Below the pieces are notes generated by a model that searched no databases, was not told the origin of the DNA, and saw only the letters and a list, made by a program, of their open reading frames with translations. Shown here piece by piece: positions 49,719-58,435 of a DNA stretch of 64,000 nucleotides. Origin of the DNA: Micromonospora sp. MP36. Its GTDB lineage: Bacteria; Actinomycetota; Actinomycetes; Mycobacteriales; Micromonosporaceae. Location of the stretch: assembly GCF_008119785.1 (NCBI RefSeq), contig NZ_VSFA01000021.1, forward strand, positions 24,893 through 88,892, given 5' to 3'. Each line of letters opens with the position of its first letter. Positions within the stretch are counted from its first letter, which is position 1. The translations under genes and the position numbers were made by a program.

Positions 49719-50438
49719 TCACTGCAGCAGCCCGCCGAGCAGGCCGCCCTGCTCCTGCTGGGCACCGCTGCCCGACACCGGCCGCTCCTCGGACGGCTGG
49801 ACCACGACGAAGCCCTGACCGGCGAAGCTCATGGTGAACGCCTCACCGGTGCGCCGGCCGATCAGCGTGCCGAGGCCGAGCTGCTCGGCCCGGTGGTAAC
49901 CGGTCTGCAGGTTGGCCGACCAGCAGACCGCGGCCTGCGGGTCGACGTAGGTCGGGGCGTCCACGTTGAGCACCACCGGGGTGCCCTCGGTGGTGATGGC
50001 GATCCGGCCGTGGCCGGTGAAGACGCAGTTGAACAGTCCGCCGGCGGCGAAGCCCATGCCACCGACCATCTTGATGTCGTAGTTGAGCGTGGAGTCGAAG
50101 GCGAGCACGCTGGAGCCGTTGATCGACAGGGCGTCGCCGGGCTCCAGGTCGATGATGTGCACGTCCTTGGCGAGGTCGGCGAGGAAGACGTCGCCGCGGC
50201 CGCTGACCTTCATCAGCGGGACACCCTCACCAGTGAGCCGCTGCTTGATGAACTTGCCGATCCCGCCGGAGCCGAGCGCCTGGAACTGCACCTGCCCCTG
50301 GTACGCGACCATGGACCCGACCCGGGCCATCGCCTCGCCGTTCAGCTCGATCTTCAGCATCTTGGAGTTCTGCAGCCGCATGCCCGGCTGCTGGGACTCC
50401 TTCTCAAGGTTCTCCGCGGAGAACAGCGCGCTGCGCAT
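49719..50438 (-). CDS. AIM24 (TIM/biogenesis-like) family protein
   Basis: The protein has 239 residues with a beta-rich composition (VFLADLAKDVHIIDLEPGDA, AAGGLFNCVFTGHGRIAITT, PVVLNVDAPTYVDPQAAVCW). These blocks define the AIM24 family, which is widespread in bacteria with unknown function. The C-terminal tail is Gly/Gln-rich. ATG 50438 has GGAGG 6 bases upstream. It has no signal peptide and is likely cytosolic. Confidence 0.88.
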   Translation of the reverse strand: MRSALFSAENLEKESQQPGMRLQNSKMLKIELNGEAMARVGSMVAYQGQVQFQALGSGGIGKFIKQRLTGEGVPLMKVSGRGDVFLADLAKDVHIIDLEPGDALSINGSSVLAFDSTLNYDIKMVGGMGFAAGGLFNCVFTGHGRIAITTEGTPVVLNVDAPTYVDPQAAVCWSANLQTGYHRAEQLGLGTLIGRRTGEAFTMSFAGQGFVVVQPSEERPVSGSGAQQEQGGLLGGLLQ

Positions 50439-50533
50439 GGGTTTCCTCCTGCATCGGGATGTGCCTGCTCCCGCAGGTTAGGGGAACCGCGCAACGCCGG
50501 GGATCGGCCGAGCGGGGCGGACGGCGCGCCCGG

Positions 50534-50884
50534 TCAGGCCCAGCCGAGGGCGTGCAGCCGCTCGTCGTCGATGCCGAAGTGGTGGGCGATCTCGTGCACC
50601 ACGGTCACCGCGACCTCGTCCACCACGTCGTCCTCGGTGTCGCAGATGCGCAGGATCGGGTTCCGGTAGATGAGGATGCGGTCCGGCAGGACGCCCGAGT
50701 AGTCCCAGCCGCGTTCGGTCAGCGCGTGCCCCTCGTAGAGTCCGAGCAGGTCCTCGCCGGGAGGTGGCTCGTCCTCCACCAGGATGACGACGTTGCTCAT
50801 CAGCCCGAGCAGCTCCTCGGGCACCTCGTCGAGGGCCTCGCCGACCAGCTCCTCGAACCGCTCACGGCTCATCTCCACGGCCAC
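50534..50884 (-). CDS. small zincin-like metallopeptidase family protein
   Basis: The protein has 116 residues. The zinc motif HEIAHHFGIDDERL has HExxH plus a third Asp/Glu. The start MSRERFEELVGEALDEVPEE and the block VVILVEDEPP match the DUF1025 metallopeptidase family. Activity has not been shown for most members. Several start codons occur close together (GTG 50884, GTG 50878, ATG 50872). A perfect 21-bp hairpin lies upstream and belongs to the neighbouring OsmC gene. Confidence 0.87.
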   Translation of the reverse strand: MAVEMSRERFEELVGEALDEVPEELLGLMSNVVILVEDEPPPGEDLLGLYEGHALTERGWDYSGVLPDRILIYRNPILRICDTEDDVVDEVAVTVVHEIAHHFGIDDERLHALGWA

Positions 50885-50931
50885 GCGCCCATTCTTCCCG
50901 CCCCGGCGCCCCGTCGGCCAACCAAGATCGG

Positions 50932-50982
50932 CACACGGTCACGGAAGGAGTGGCCAGCCGGCACTCCTTCCGTGACCGTGTG
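50932..50982. terminator. long perfect hairpin
   Basis: Perfect 21-bp arms (50932-50952 and 50962-50982) enclose the loop GCCAGCCGG. It lies 11 bases after the OsmC stop (minus strand) and before the metallopeptidase gene, so it is a terminator of OsmC. AAGATCG at 50924 directly precedes it, as in the dispersed palindromes, but no matching right end follows. Confidence 0.8.
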
Positions 50983-50992
50983 GCGCGACCGG

Positions 50993-51421
50993 TCAGGCCA
51001 GACGGGCGTTCAGGGTGATCTGCGCGCCCGGGGAGAGCAGCCGGGAGATCGGGCAGTTCTCCTTGGCCGCCTCGGCCAGCTTGGTGAACTGGGCCTCGTC
51101 CATGCCCGGGACCTGGCCGACGGTCTCCAGGTCGATCCGGGTCACGGTCATCCCCGCGTCGGTCTTGTCGAAGTGCACCTTGGCGGTGGTCTCCACCGAG
51201 GTGTCGGTCGCGCCCGCGTCGGCGAGCTGCTTGGAGAGGGCCATCGAGAAGCAGCCGGCGTGCGCGGCGCCGATCAACTCCTCGGGGTTGGTCCCCTCGC
51301 CCTCCTCGAAACGCGACTTGAAGGAATAGTTGCCGGTCAGGCCACCCTTGCCGGTGCGGACCGTGCCGGCGCCCTCGGTGAGGTTGCCCTGCCAACGTGC
51401 GGAAGCGGTACGGATAGGCAT
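50993..51421 (-). CDS. OsmC family peroxiredoxin
   Basis: The protein has 142 residues. The catalytic cysteines are Cys57 (AHAGCFSMAL) and Cys123 (ENCPISRLL), with RFEEGEGTNPEELIGAAHAG as the family signature. It reduces organic hydroperoxides. ATG 51421 is 7 bases after TAGCGT (51434-51429), a leaderless pattern. A perfect hairpin follows the stop. No OhrR-type MarR regulator is adjacent, so the regulation is not visible. Confidence 0.93.
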   Translation of the reverse strand: MPIRTASARWQGNLTEGAGTVRTGKGGLTGNYSFKSRFEEGEGTNPEELIGAAHAGCFSMALSKQLADAGATDTSVETTAKVHFDKTDAGMTVTRIDLETVGQVPGMDEAQFTKLAEAAKENCPISRLLSPGAQITLNARLA

Positions 51422-51554
51422 GTCACCGACGCTAACCGAAACCGGGCGGCCCCGCACCGACCAGCGGCGAGCCGGACGCCCTACTCGCGGACCCCGCCGG
51501 CGGCCGTCGGCTGTGTCATGATTCGACGCAGGCCCGCGCGCGGAAGGGTGGCCG

Positions 51555-52292
51555 ATGTCCCAGGATCTCCCCATCCCCAGGCAGGACCACCGGTCCGACG
51601 GCACGACCATCGTGGAGTGGGACGGCGACGAGAGCGAGTCGCCCACCCGGGTCGGCCGGTCCCTGAGCGGACTGGCGCGGGACCACCGCCTGCCGCCGGT
51701 GCTCGCCGGGCTCGGCGCGGTGGCCGCGGTTGCCTCGCTGATCGGCGAGTGGCTGGTGATGACCATCCCGAACGGCGGGCCCGAGGGGAACACCACGATC
51801 CGGGTGGCGGGCGGGGTGGGCGACGTGGGCGGCCTCGGGGTGGGCTACCTGGTCGGCCTGCTCGGCCTGGCCGCCGCGGCGGCGCTCGCGCTGCGCGGCA
51901 CCGGCGCGGTGCGGCAGAACGCCCGGGTCGCCGGTCTGGGCCTCGCGGCGGCCGTGCTCGCCGTGTTGAGCGCCGCCGCCGTGACTCTCGACGACTCGGG
52001 CCAGCGCACCTTCTTCTACTCGCCGGAGGACGGGGTCCGGGTCGACTACGGGCGCGGCCTGGTCACCGCCTTCATCGCCACCGTGCTGTTCGCCGGCGCC
52101 CTGTATCTGTCCGCCCGGGCGGTCGCCGCGGCGCCGGACCGGGAGGCCGACCCCGGTGCCGGGTCGCCGCCGGCGGACCGGGACCGCCCGGGGTGGGGCC
52201 GGCGCCGGGCGGGCGACGACGAACTGCCCGCGCCGGCCGACCTGACGGTCCAGCCCACCACCCCGTTCGCCCGGCCCGAACCGCCGCGCTGA
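51555..52292 (+). CDS. membrane protein of unknown function, four predicted helices
   Basis: The protein has 245 residues. An acidic N-terminus (about 1-45) is followed by four membrane helices (LPPVLAGLGAVAAVASLIGE, LGVGYLVGLLGLAAAAALAL, VAGLGLAAAVLAVLSAAAVT and LVTAFIATVLFAGALYLSAR) and a Pro/Arg-rich cytoplasmic tail of about 60 residues. I do not recognise the family. ATG 51555 has GAAGGG upstream. It is divergent from OsmC and separated from the HAD genes by 230 bases. Confidence 0.7.
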   Translation: MSQDLPIPRQDHRSDGTTIVEWDGDESESPTRVGRSLSGLARDHRLPPVLAGLGAVAAVASLIGEWLVMTIPNGGPEGNTTIRVAGGVGDVGGLGVGYLVGLLGLAAAAALALRGTGAVRQNARVAGLGLAAAVLAVLSAAAVTLDDSGQRTFFYSPEDGVRVDYGRGLVTAFIATVLFAGALYLSARAVAAAPDREADPGAGSPPADRDRPGWGRRRAGDDELPAPADLTVQPTTPFARPEPPR

Positions 52293-52525
52293 TCCCGTCC
52301 GGAACCGGCACGGTCGTCCCGAACCGCCCCGCCGGATCGACGGGACCGGCGGGTCGGGTGCGCCCGGGCCCGGACACCTGACGTCCGTCGCGGGTTGGTG
52401 CCCGATTCGCCGAAAAGCCCTGGTTGGGCCCCGTTCCGCGAGATACGGTTGCTGCCCGCCGTCCAGCGGCCGCGGCACCGAGGACCAGGACGGCCGGCGC
52501 GACGGCGGCGGGCGAAGGAGGAACG

Positions 52526-53347
52526 ATGACCCGCCCGGGACTGCCCAAGCTGATCGCCACCGACCTCGACGGCACGCTCGTCCGGAGCGACGACACCGTC
52601 TCGGCGTACACCCACGGGGTGCTCGACCGGGTGCGGGCCGCGGGGATCCCGGTGGTCGGCGCCACCGGCCGCGGACCGCGGCTGACCGAGCTGACTCGCA
52701 ACGACATCCGCGCCGCCGACTTCCTGGTGATGGCCGGCGGCGGCCGGGTGGTCGACCAGAGCGACCCGGAGGGGCCGCTGGTGCTGCGGGACGAGCGGCT
52801 CTCCGGTGCCATGCTCGCCCGGATCCTCGCCGACCTGGAGGGCGCGGTCGGACCGCTGACCGTCATGGTGGAGGCGTCCGACGAGCACGACGCGCCGCTC
52901 TGGGGCGACTACCACCCGAGCTGGCCCTACCCGGACCGGTTCGAGGCGCGCAGCCGCGAGGAGTGCCTTTCCTGCGACGTGATCAAGGCGTTCGCCCGGA
53001 CCGCCGACCACCACGTGGACGAGTTGCTGGCGGCGGCCCGCCGGATCGTCCCGCCGGAGCTGGCCACGCTCACCCAGGCCGGCCTCGGCTTCATCGAGAT
53101 CTGCCCGCCCGGGGTGGACAAGTCGACCGGGCTGAGCGTGGTCGCCGAGCGGCTCGGCGTCGATCCGGCCGAGGTGCTGGTCTTCGGGGACCAGCCGAAC
53201 GACCTGCCGATGTTCGCGTGGGCCGGCTGGGGACGGGTGGCGGTCGCCAACGCCCACCCGGAGGTCCGCGCGGCGGCCGATGAGATCACCCTGCGCAACG
53301 ACGACGACGGCGTCGCGGTCTACCTGGACCGGCTACTCTCCCGGTGA
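52526..53347 (+). CDS. HAD-superfamily hydrolase (Cof-type phosphatase)
   Basis: The protein has 273 residues. HAD motif I ATDLDGTLVRSDD has nucleophile Asp13 and acid Asp15. A Lys/motif III region and the late motif IV VFGDQPNDLPMFAWAGWGRV follow, with the cap domain in between (C2B type). It is likely a phosphatase on sugar phosphates or nucleotides. ATG 52526 has AAGGAGG 4 bases upstream. It overlaps the second HAD gene by GTGA, so both act together, possibly as close paralogues of different specificity. Confidence 0.9.
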   Translation: MTRPGLPKLIATDLDGTLVRSDDTVSAYTHGVLDRVRAAGIPVVGATGRGPRLTELTRNDIRAADFLVMAGGGRVVDQSDPEGPLVLRDERLSGAMLARILADLEGAVGPLTVMVEASDEHDAPLWGDYHPSWPYPDRFEARSREECLSCDVIKAFARTADHHVDELLAAARRIVPPELATLTQAGLGFIEICPPGVDKSTGLSVVAERLGVDPAEVLVFGDQPNDLPMFAWAGWGRVAVANAHPEVRAAADEITLRNDDDGVAVYLDRLLSR

Positions 53348-54159
53348 TGGGAGAGCTACCTCGGCTGGTCGCGTCGGACATCGACGGCACACTGCTCCGC
53401 GACGACCGGACGCTCAGCCCGCGCACCGCGGCCGTGCTGGCCCGGATCGCCGCGGCGGGCACGCCGGTCGTGCTGGTCACCGGTCGTCCGATCCGCTGGC
53501 TCCAACTCGTGTACGACCAGCTCGCCGAACCGCTGCCGGCGATCTGCGCGAACGGCGCGGTGGTCTACGACCCGGTCGCCGACGAGGTGCTCCGGGCCGA
53601 CCCGCTGGCCCCCGAGCTGCTCGCCGAGGTGGCCCGTCGGCTGCGTGCCGCGGTGCCCGAGGTGAGTCTCGCGGTGGAGATCGTGAACAGCCGGCAGATG
53701 CGGCACGAGGCGCACTATCCGTTGCGCTGGGACGCCGACGTCGAGGCGATCCGGGCGGTCGAGTCGCCGGAGGAGTTGCTGGCCGCCCCGGCGGTGAAGC
53801 TGCTCGCCCGGGCCGGAGAGCAGGACCCGGACGTCTTCGTACGGGTGGTCGCCGCGGCCCTGGAGGGGCTGGCCGAGGCGACCCACTCCTCGTACAGCGG
53901 GCTGGTCGAGATCTCCGCCGCCGGGGTGACCAAGGCGGCGGGCCTGGCCTGGTACGCCAGCCGGCTCGGCATCGACGAGCGGGACGTGCTGGCCTTCGGG
54001 GACATGCCGAACGACGTACCGATGCTGACCTGGGCCGGCCGGGCCGTGGCGGTCGCCAACGCGCACCCCGCCGTGCTGGAGATCGCCGACGAGGTGACCG
54101 GCCCGAACTCGGCGGACGGCGTGGCCGCGTATCTGGAGCAGGTCTTCGGAGTGGGCTGA
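53344..54159 (+). CDS. HAD-superfamily hydrolase (Cof-type phosphatase)
   Basis: The protein has 271 residues. Motif I ASDIDGTLLRDDR, TGRPIRWLQLVYDQ (motif II region), and motif IV LAFGDMPNDVPMLTWAGRAV match Cof-type HAD phosphatases. It is a paralogue of the upstream HAD protein, to which it is translationally coupled. Two starts are possible, GTG 53344 (GTGA overlap) and ATG 53347 (TGATG). A strong hairpin terminates the operon. Confidence 0.9.
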   Translation: MMGELPRLVASDIDGTLLRDDRTLSPRTAAVLARIAAAGTPVVLVTGRPIRWLQLVYDQLAEPLPAICANGAVVYDPVADEVLRADPLAPELLAEVARRLRAAVPEVSLAVEIVNSRQMRHEAHYPLRWDADVEAIRAVESPEELLAAPAVKLLARAGEQDPDVFVRVVAAALEGLAEATHSSYSGLVEISAAGVTKAAGLAWYASRLGIDERDVLAFGDMPNDVPMLTWAGRAVAVANAHPAVLEIADEVTGPNSADGVAAYLEQVFGVG

Positions 54160-54162
54160 GCG

Positions 54163-54209
54163 CGACGGCTTCAGATCGCGGCGTCAGACGCGGCGATCTG
54201 AAGCCGTCG
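54163..54209. terminator. bidirectional terminator with 17-bp perfect arms
   Basis: CGACGGCTTCAGATCGC (54163-54179) and GCGATCTGAAGCCGTCG (54193-54209) pair perfectly. The 13-base interval contains its own small palindrome GCGTCAGACGC. It lies between the convergent HAD and Bpa genes. Confidence 0.85.
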
Positions 54210-54239
54210 TAGCGGCGCGGCGATGGACGCGCCCGGCGG

Positions 54240-54821
54240 TCAGAGGTACTGGCCGGGAGCGTGTCCCTCGTTGGTCGGCGGCATGCCCGGCATCCCGGGC
54301 GCCATCCCGCCGGGGCCGCTGGGCAGCGCGGCCCGGCCGGAGCGCATCTGCTCCAGCTGCACCCGGGCGGCCATCTGCTGGGCAACCAGGGCCGCCTGGA
54401 TGCCGTGGAACAGCCCTTCCAGCCAGCCGACCAGCTGGGCGTGGGCGATCCGCAGCTCGCTCTCGCTGGGCGCCTTGTCCTCGGTGAAGGGCAGGGAGAT
54501 CCGCTCGAGTTCCTCGCGCAGCTCGGGGGCGAGGCCCTCCTTCAGCTCGACGATCGACCGCTCGTGGATCTCGCGCATCCGGTGCCGGCTGGCGTCGTCG
54601 AGGGGGGCCGCCTTGACCTCCTCCAGCAGCTGCTTGATCATGCTGCCGATCCGCATCACCTTGGCCGGCTGCTCGACCAGGCGGGTCGGGTCCTCGCCCT
54701 GCCCCTCGTCGGTCTGCACGGTGCCGACCGGCCTACCGTCCGGCCCGACCACCACCACGGTGCCGGGGATGCCGTCGTTGCCCTGTTCGTCGTTGTCTCC
54801 GGCGGAACGCGCTTCGGTCAT
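54240..54821 (-). CDS. bpa: bacterial proteasome activator (Bpa/PafE)
   Basis: The protein has 193 residues. LVEQPAKVMRIGSMIKQLLE, HERSIVELKEGLAPELREEL and QLVGWLEGLFHGIQAALVAQ are near-identical to mycobacterial Bpa. The C-terminus GQYL is the motif that docks to the 20S proteasome alpha ring. Bpa forms a ring that feeds unfolded proteins into the proteasome without ATP. ATG 54821 is preferred because TAAAGA lies 8 bases upstream; ATG 54830 is an alternative. Proteasome core genes are not in the window. Its presence confirms an actinobacterial origin. Confidence 0.95.
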   Translation of the reverse strand: MTEARSAGDNDEQGNDGIPGTVVVVGPDGRPVGTVQTDEGQGEDPTRLVEQPAKVMRIGSMIKQLLEEVKAAPLDDASRHRMREIHERSIVELKEGLAPELREELERISLPFTEDKAPSESELRIAHAQLVGWLEGLFHGIQAALVAQQMAARVQLEQMRSGRAALPSGPGGMAPGMPGMPPTNEGHAPGQYL

Positions 54822-54916
54822 GGGACCCATCTTTACCCAGCCGCGCCCGTCGGCGCGCGCCGGGCTCGGCTACCGGGCCGGAGCCACCCGGCCGGGAACG
54901 CGCTACCGTCGCCGTC

Positions 54917-55744
54917 ATGCCCGCAGACCCCCGCGCCGTGTTGACCCGGCCGGCCCCGCCGCCGGACGTCACGATCGCCTACGGCGACCACCCGGATCAG
55001 CTCGCCGACCTGCGCCGACCGGTCGGCGATGGCCCGGCCCGGCGGCTGGTCGTGGTGGTGCACGGCGGCTTCTGGCGGGCCGAGTACGACCGCACCCACA
55101 CCGGCCCGATGGCGGCCGCGCTGGCCGCGCTCGGCCACCCGGTCGCCCAGGTCGAGTACCGGCGCACCGGTCAGCCGGACGGCGGCTGGCCGCACACCCT
55201 CACCGACGTGCGGGCCGGGGTGGCCGCGCTGCCCGCGCTGGCCGCCACCGCGCTGCCCGGGCTGGTGGCGCCCGCCCCACCGATCCTGGTCGGCCACTCG
55301 GCGGGCGGGCACCTCGCGCTGTACGTGGCGGCGCACGCCCCGGAGACGGTCGCCGGCGTGCTCGCGCTGGCGCCGGTGGCGGACCTCGCCGAAACGTACC
55401 GGCTGGACCTGGACGGCGGCGCGGTGGCCGCGCTGCTCGGCGGCGGCCCGGCCGACGTGCCCGACCGGTACGCGAGCGCCGATCCGTCAGCATTGGTGCC
55501 GATCCGCGCACGGACCGTAGTGATGCACGGCACGCTGGACCGCCAGGTCCCGGTCGGGATGAGCCGCTCCTGGGTGACCGCGGCGCGGGCCGCCGGCACC
55601 GACGCCACTCTGGTTGAGCTGGCCGACTGCGAGCACTATGGGCTCATCGACCCGGACTCGGCGGCGTGGCCGCAGGTGATCGGCAGGTTGCGGTCCCTGC
55701 ACGATGATCTTCCGGCCATTGACGCAGAGTCGCCAAGCAGGTAG
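54917..55744 (+). CDS. alpha/beta hydrolase (esterase/kynurenine formamidase-like)
   Basis: The protein has 275 residues. VVVHGGFWRAEYDR is the oxyanion-hole region, GHSAGGHL contains nucleophile Ser128, HGTLDRQVP provides Asp and LADCEHYGLIDP provides His of the triad. The HGGFW form is common in kynurenine formamidases and small carboxylesterases. ATG 54917 is 7 bases after TACCGT (54904-54909), a leaderless pattern. It ends just before a small hairpin and a substrate-binding protein gene. Confidence 0.87.
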   Translation: MPADPRAVLTRPAPPPDVTIAYGDHPDQLADLRRPVGDGPARRLVVVVHGGFWRAEYDRTHTGPMAAALAALGHPVAQVEYRRTGQPDGGWPHTLTDVRAGVAALPALAATALPGLVAPAPPILVGHSAGGHLALYVAAHAPETVAGVLALAPVADLAETYRLDLDGGAVAALLGGGPADVPDRYASADPSALVPIRARTVVMHGTLDRQVPVGMSRSWVTAARAAGTDATLVELADCEHYGLIDPDSAAWPQVIGRLRSLHDDLPAIDAESPSR

Positions 55745-55749
55745 AACGC

Positions 55750-55771
55750 CCGGGGGGAAGTGCGCCCCCGG
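55750..55771 (+). terminator. short intrinsic terminator
   Basis: CCGGGGG (55750-55756) and CCCCCGG (55765-55771) enclose an 8-base loop directly after the hydrolase stop. Confidence 0.55.
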
Positions 55772-55793
55772 CAGCCCTTCGGGAAGGAAATCG

Positions 55794-57014
55794 GTGTCGC
55801 AGATGAACCGCAGGCGGGCCCTTCAACTGCTGGCCGCGCTGGGTACCACCGGGCTGGCGGCGGGCTGCGGCTCCGACACCGAAGGCACGAGCAGTCCGGG
55901 CAGCCCCATCAAGATCGGGCTCATCGTGCCGGGAAGCGGCCCGAACAAGGCCATCGGTGACGAGATCGCCAACGGCTTCCAGCTCTACCTCAGCCTCAAC
56001 GACCAGCAGCTCGGCGGACACCCGGTCACGGTGGTGCAGGCGGAGGAGGGCGAGAACGCCAAGAGCGGCCAGGCCGCCGTCGACCGCCTGCTCAAGGAGG
56101 GCGTCGTCGCGCTCACCGGCGTGGTCAGCTCCGCGGTCATGTCCGGCATCCGGGACGCCGTCGAGCAGGCCCGGGTCCCGCTGATCGGCTCCAACGCGTC
56201 CCCGGCCAGCCTGCAGAGCGTGGTCTACATCTGGCGTACCTCGTACGTGCTCGACGAGCCCGGCGAGGCGCTCGGCCGGTACCTGCGGGAACAGCTGGAC
56301 AAGTCCAGCCGGATCGCGGTCTTCGGCCCGGACAACCAGAGCACGAGGGACGTCATCGACGGCTTCCGGCGCGGCTACGAACAGGGCCGCCGGCTCACCG
56401 ATCCGCCGATCTACACGCCGGACCGGGCCGACCTGGGCAAGGGGATCTTCGCCGGGACGATCCACAAGGCGCTGGGCAAGCGGCCCGACGCGATCTTCTG
56501 CCACTACGCCGGTACGCAGGCGGTGCAGTTCATCAAGGAGCTCTACGTCGAGGACTACCAGGGCCCGATCTACGCCCCGGGCTTCCTCACCGAGGGCGCG
56601 GTGCTCAGCCAGCTGGACGACGGGGAGAACGGCGAGCTGCGGGCGCGGATTCTGAGGAACAGGGGCGGCATCGAGACCGCGCTGAACTACTCGGCCGACC
56701 TCAACAACACCGCCAACCGGGTGTTCGCCTCGGCGTACCGGAAGACGCACAACAGCTCGCCGACCACCTACGCGATGGCCTCGTACGATGCCGCGCAGGT
56801 GCTGGACAAGGCGGTCCGGCTGGTCGGTGGTGACCCGACCCCGCAGCAGGTCAACCTGGCGCTCGGCAAGATCGGCCAGATCGACAGCCCGCGCGGGTCC
56901 TGGCAGTTCAACCAGTCGCGTACCCCCCAGCAGAAGTGGTACCTGCGCAAGGTCCAGCTCGACGGCCGGCTCCTGTCGAACATGGTGATCAACGAGCTGG
57001 CGACCCTCGGCTGA
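55794..57014 (+). CDS. ABC transporter substrate-binding lipoprotein (amino-acid type, Peripla_BP_6)
   Basis: The protein has 406 residues. The N-terminus (NRRRALQLLAALGTTGL) ends in lipobox LAAGC, so it is a lipoprotein. IKIGLIVPGSGPNKAIGDEI, VVQAEEGENAKSGQAAVDRL and MSGIRDAVEQARVPLIGSNA match branched-chain amino acid and amide-type binding proteins. GTG 55794 has GAAGGA 5 bases upstream; ATG 55803 is 9 bases later. No permease or ATPase genes are adjacent, so it may serve a distant transporter or be a sensor. The tail ends in a strong terminator. Confidence 0.87.
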   Translation: MSQMNRRRALQLLAALGTTGLAAGCGSDTEGTSSPGSPIKIGLIVPGSGPNKAIGDEIANGFQLYLSLNDQQLGGHPVTVVQAEEGENAKSGQAAVDRLLKEGVVALTGVVSSAVMSGIRDAVEQARVPLIGSNASPASLQSVVYIWRTSYVLDEPGEALGRYLREQLDKSSRIAVFGPDNQSTRDVIDGFRRGYEQGRRLTDPPIYTPDRADLGKGIFAGTIHKALGKRPDAIFCHYAGTQAVQFIKELYVEDYQGPIYAPGFLTEGAVLSQLDDGENGELRARILRNRGGIETALNYSADLNNTANRVFASAYRKTHNSSPTTYAMASYDAAQVLDKAVRLVGGDPTPQQVNLALGKIGQIDSPRGSWQFNQSRTPQQKWYLRKVQLDGRLLSNMVINELATLG

Positions 57015-57024
57015 CCCGTACGCC

Positions 57025-57060
57025 GAACGGGCGGTCTCCCCGCGGGGAGGCCGCCCGTTC
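57025..57060. terminator. bidirectional intrinsic terminator
   Basis: Arms of 17 bases (57025-57041 and 57044-57060) pair with a single T-G wobble and a 2-base centre. It lies between the convergent binding-protein and DDAH genes. Confidence 0.8.
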
Positions 57061-57083
57061 TCGTGCCCGGCGTCGGGCGCGCG

Positions 57084-57908
57084 TCAGTGGCGCAGCTCGG
57101 CGATGCAGCACTTCACGCTGCCGCCGCCCTTCTTCAGCTCGGCCAGCTCGACCGGGACCGGGTGGTAGCCGGCGGCCTTGAGCTTGCCGGCCAGCCGGGT
57201 CGCCTCGCTGTTCAGCACCACGTTCAGCCCGTCGCTGACCAGGTTCAGGCCGAAGGCCAGAGCGTCGGCGTCGTCGGCGAGCACCGCGTCCGGGAAGAGC
57301 TGGGCGAGCACCTGCTGGCTGGCCGCGGAGAAGGCGCCCGGGTAGTAGACGATGTTCTCGTCGTCGATCGACGCGAGCGCCACGTCGAGGTGGTAGAAGC
57401 GCGGGTCGATCAGGCGCAGCGAGACCACCGGCCGGCCGAGCGCCTCCTGCGCCTCGGCGTGCGCCGCCAGCTCGGTACGGAAGCCGTGGCCGGCGAGGAT
57501 CAGCCCGCCGTGCGCGTCCGGCAGGTACGCGAAGTCCCCCTCACCCTCGTTGGTCTCGCTCGGCGCGATGAACCGCCAGCCGTTCGCCTCGTAGAACGCC
57601 CGGTGCGCGGCCGCCTCGGCGGTCCGCTGCTCGTGCTTGAACTGGGCGCCGTAGACCGTGCCGTCCACCACGAAGGCGCCGTTGGCCGCGAAGACCATGT
57701 CCGGCAGCCCACGCTCGGGGCTGAGCAGGTGCACCTCGTGGCCGAGGCCGACGAGCGTCTCCCGCAGGCGGTCCCACTGCTTGACCGCCAGCTCCGCGTC
57801 GACCGGCGCGGTCACATCCATCCACGGGTTGATCGCGTACTCGACCGCGAAGTGCTCGGGCGAGCACATGAGATATGTCCGCTTTCGCGGGACTCGCTGC
57901 TGGTTCAC
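57084..57908 (-). CDS. ddaH: dimethylarginine dimethylaminohydrolase (DDAH)
   Basis: The protein has 274 residues of the guanidino-modifying superfamily. Motifs visible are LMCSPEHFAVEYAINPWMD, LPDMVFAANGAFVVDG, FAYLPDAHGGLILAGHGF, RFYHLDVALASIDD (catalytic His) and the C-terminal GGGSVKCCIAELRH with candidate nucleophile Cys267/Cys268. It hydrolyses methylated arginine, or a related guanidine, to citrulline and an amine. GTG 57908 is 8 bases after TACTCT (57922-57917); a GTG at 57914 is also in frame. It is divergent from an Lrp-type regulator, its likely controller. Confidence 0.9.
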   Translation of the reverse strand: MNQQRVPRKRTYLMCSPEHFAVEYAINPWMDVTAPVDAELAVKQWDRLRETLVGLGHEVHLLSPERGLPDMVFAANGAFVVDGTVYGAQFKHEQRTAEAAAHRAFYEANGWRFIAPSETNEGEGDFAYLPDAHGGLILAGHGFRTELAAHAEAQEALGRPVVSLRLIDPRFYHLDVALASIDDENIVYYPGAFSAASQQVLAQLFPDAVLADDADALAFGLNLVSDGLNVVLNSEATRLAGKLKAAGYHPVPVELAELKKGGGSVKCCIAELRH

Positions 57909-57976
57909 GGTCACCAAGAGTAGGTACGGTACAACTTTGGTAACAGCCACAACCATTGCTTCCCAGAGGCGGAACG

Positions 57977-58435
57977 TTGCAGATAGACGCGGTCGACCAG
58001 CGAATCATTGCGTTGCTCGTGGCAGATGCCCGCGCCTCGTACGCGGACATCGGTACCCGGGTGTCACTCTCCGCCCCTGCGGTCAAGCGTCGGGTCGACC
58101 GGCTCCGATCTGCGGGCGTCATCCGCGGCTTCACGGCCGTCGTCGACCCGGCCGCCGTCGGCTGGACCACCGAGGCGTTCGTGGAGCTCTTCTGCGCCGG
58201 GCGGACCACTCCGGCGCAGATCGGGGCCGCCGCACGCCGGCACCCCGAGGTGGTCGGCGCCTACACCGTCTCCGGGGAGGCGGACGCCCTGGTGCACCTG
58301 CGGGCCGCCGACATCGCCCACCTCGAGGAGGCGCTGGAGCGGCTGCGGGCCGAGTCCTTCGTGACCTCGTCCCGCAGCACCATCGTGCTCTCCCGGCTGG
58401 TCGAGTCGCCCGGCGTCGGCCCGTCCGCCGGCTGA
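57977..58435 (+). CDS. Lrp/AsnC family transcriptional regulator
   Basis: The protein has 152 residues. A winged HTH (about 1-60: VDQRIIALLVADARASYADI, LSAPAVKRRVDRLRSAG) is followed by the RAM ligand domain (TTPAQIGAAARRHPEVVGAY, AYTVSGEADALVHLRA). TTG 57977 has GAGG 7 bases upstream; TTG 57956 upstream lacks a good site. It sits 68 bases from the divergent DDAH start, and the intergenic stretch is AT-rich with repeated GGTAC. Lrp proteins often regulate such neighbours with amino acids as ligands. Confidence 0.9.
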   Translation: MQIDAVDQRIIALLVADARASYADIGTRVSLSAPAVKRRVDRLRSAGVIRGFTAVVDPAAVGWTTEAFVELFCAGRTTPAQIGAAARRHPEVVGAYTVSGEADALVHLRAADIAHLEEALERLRAESFVTSSRSTIVLSRLVESPGVGPSAG

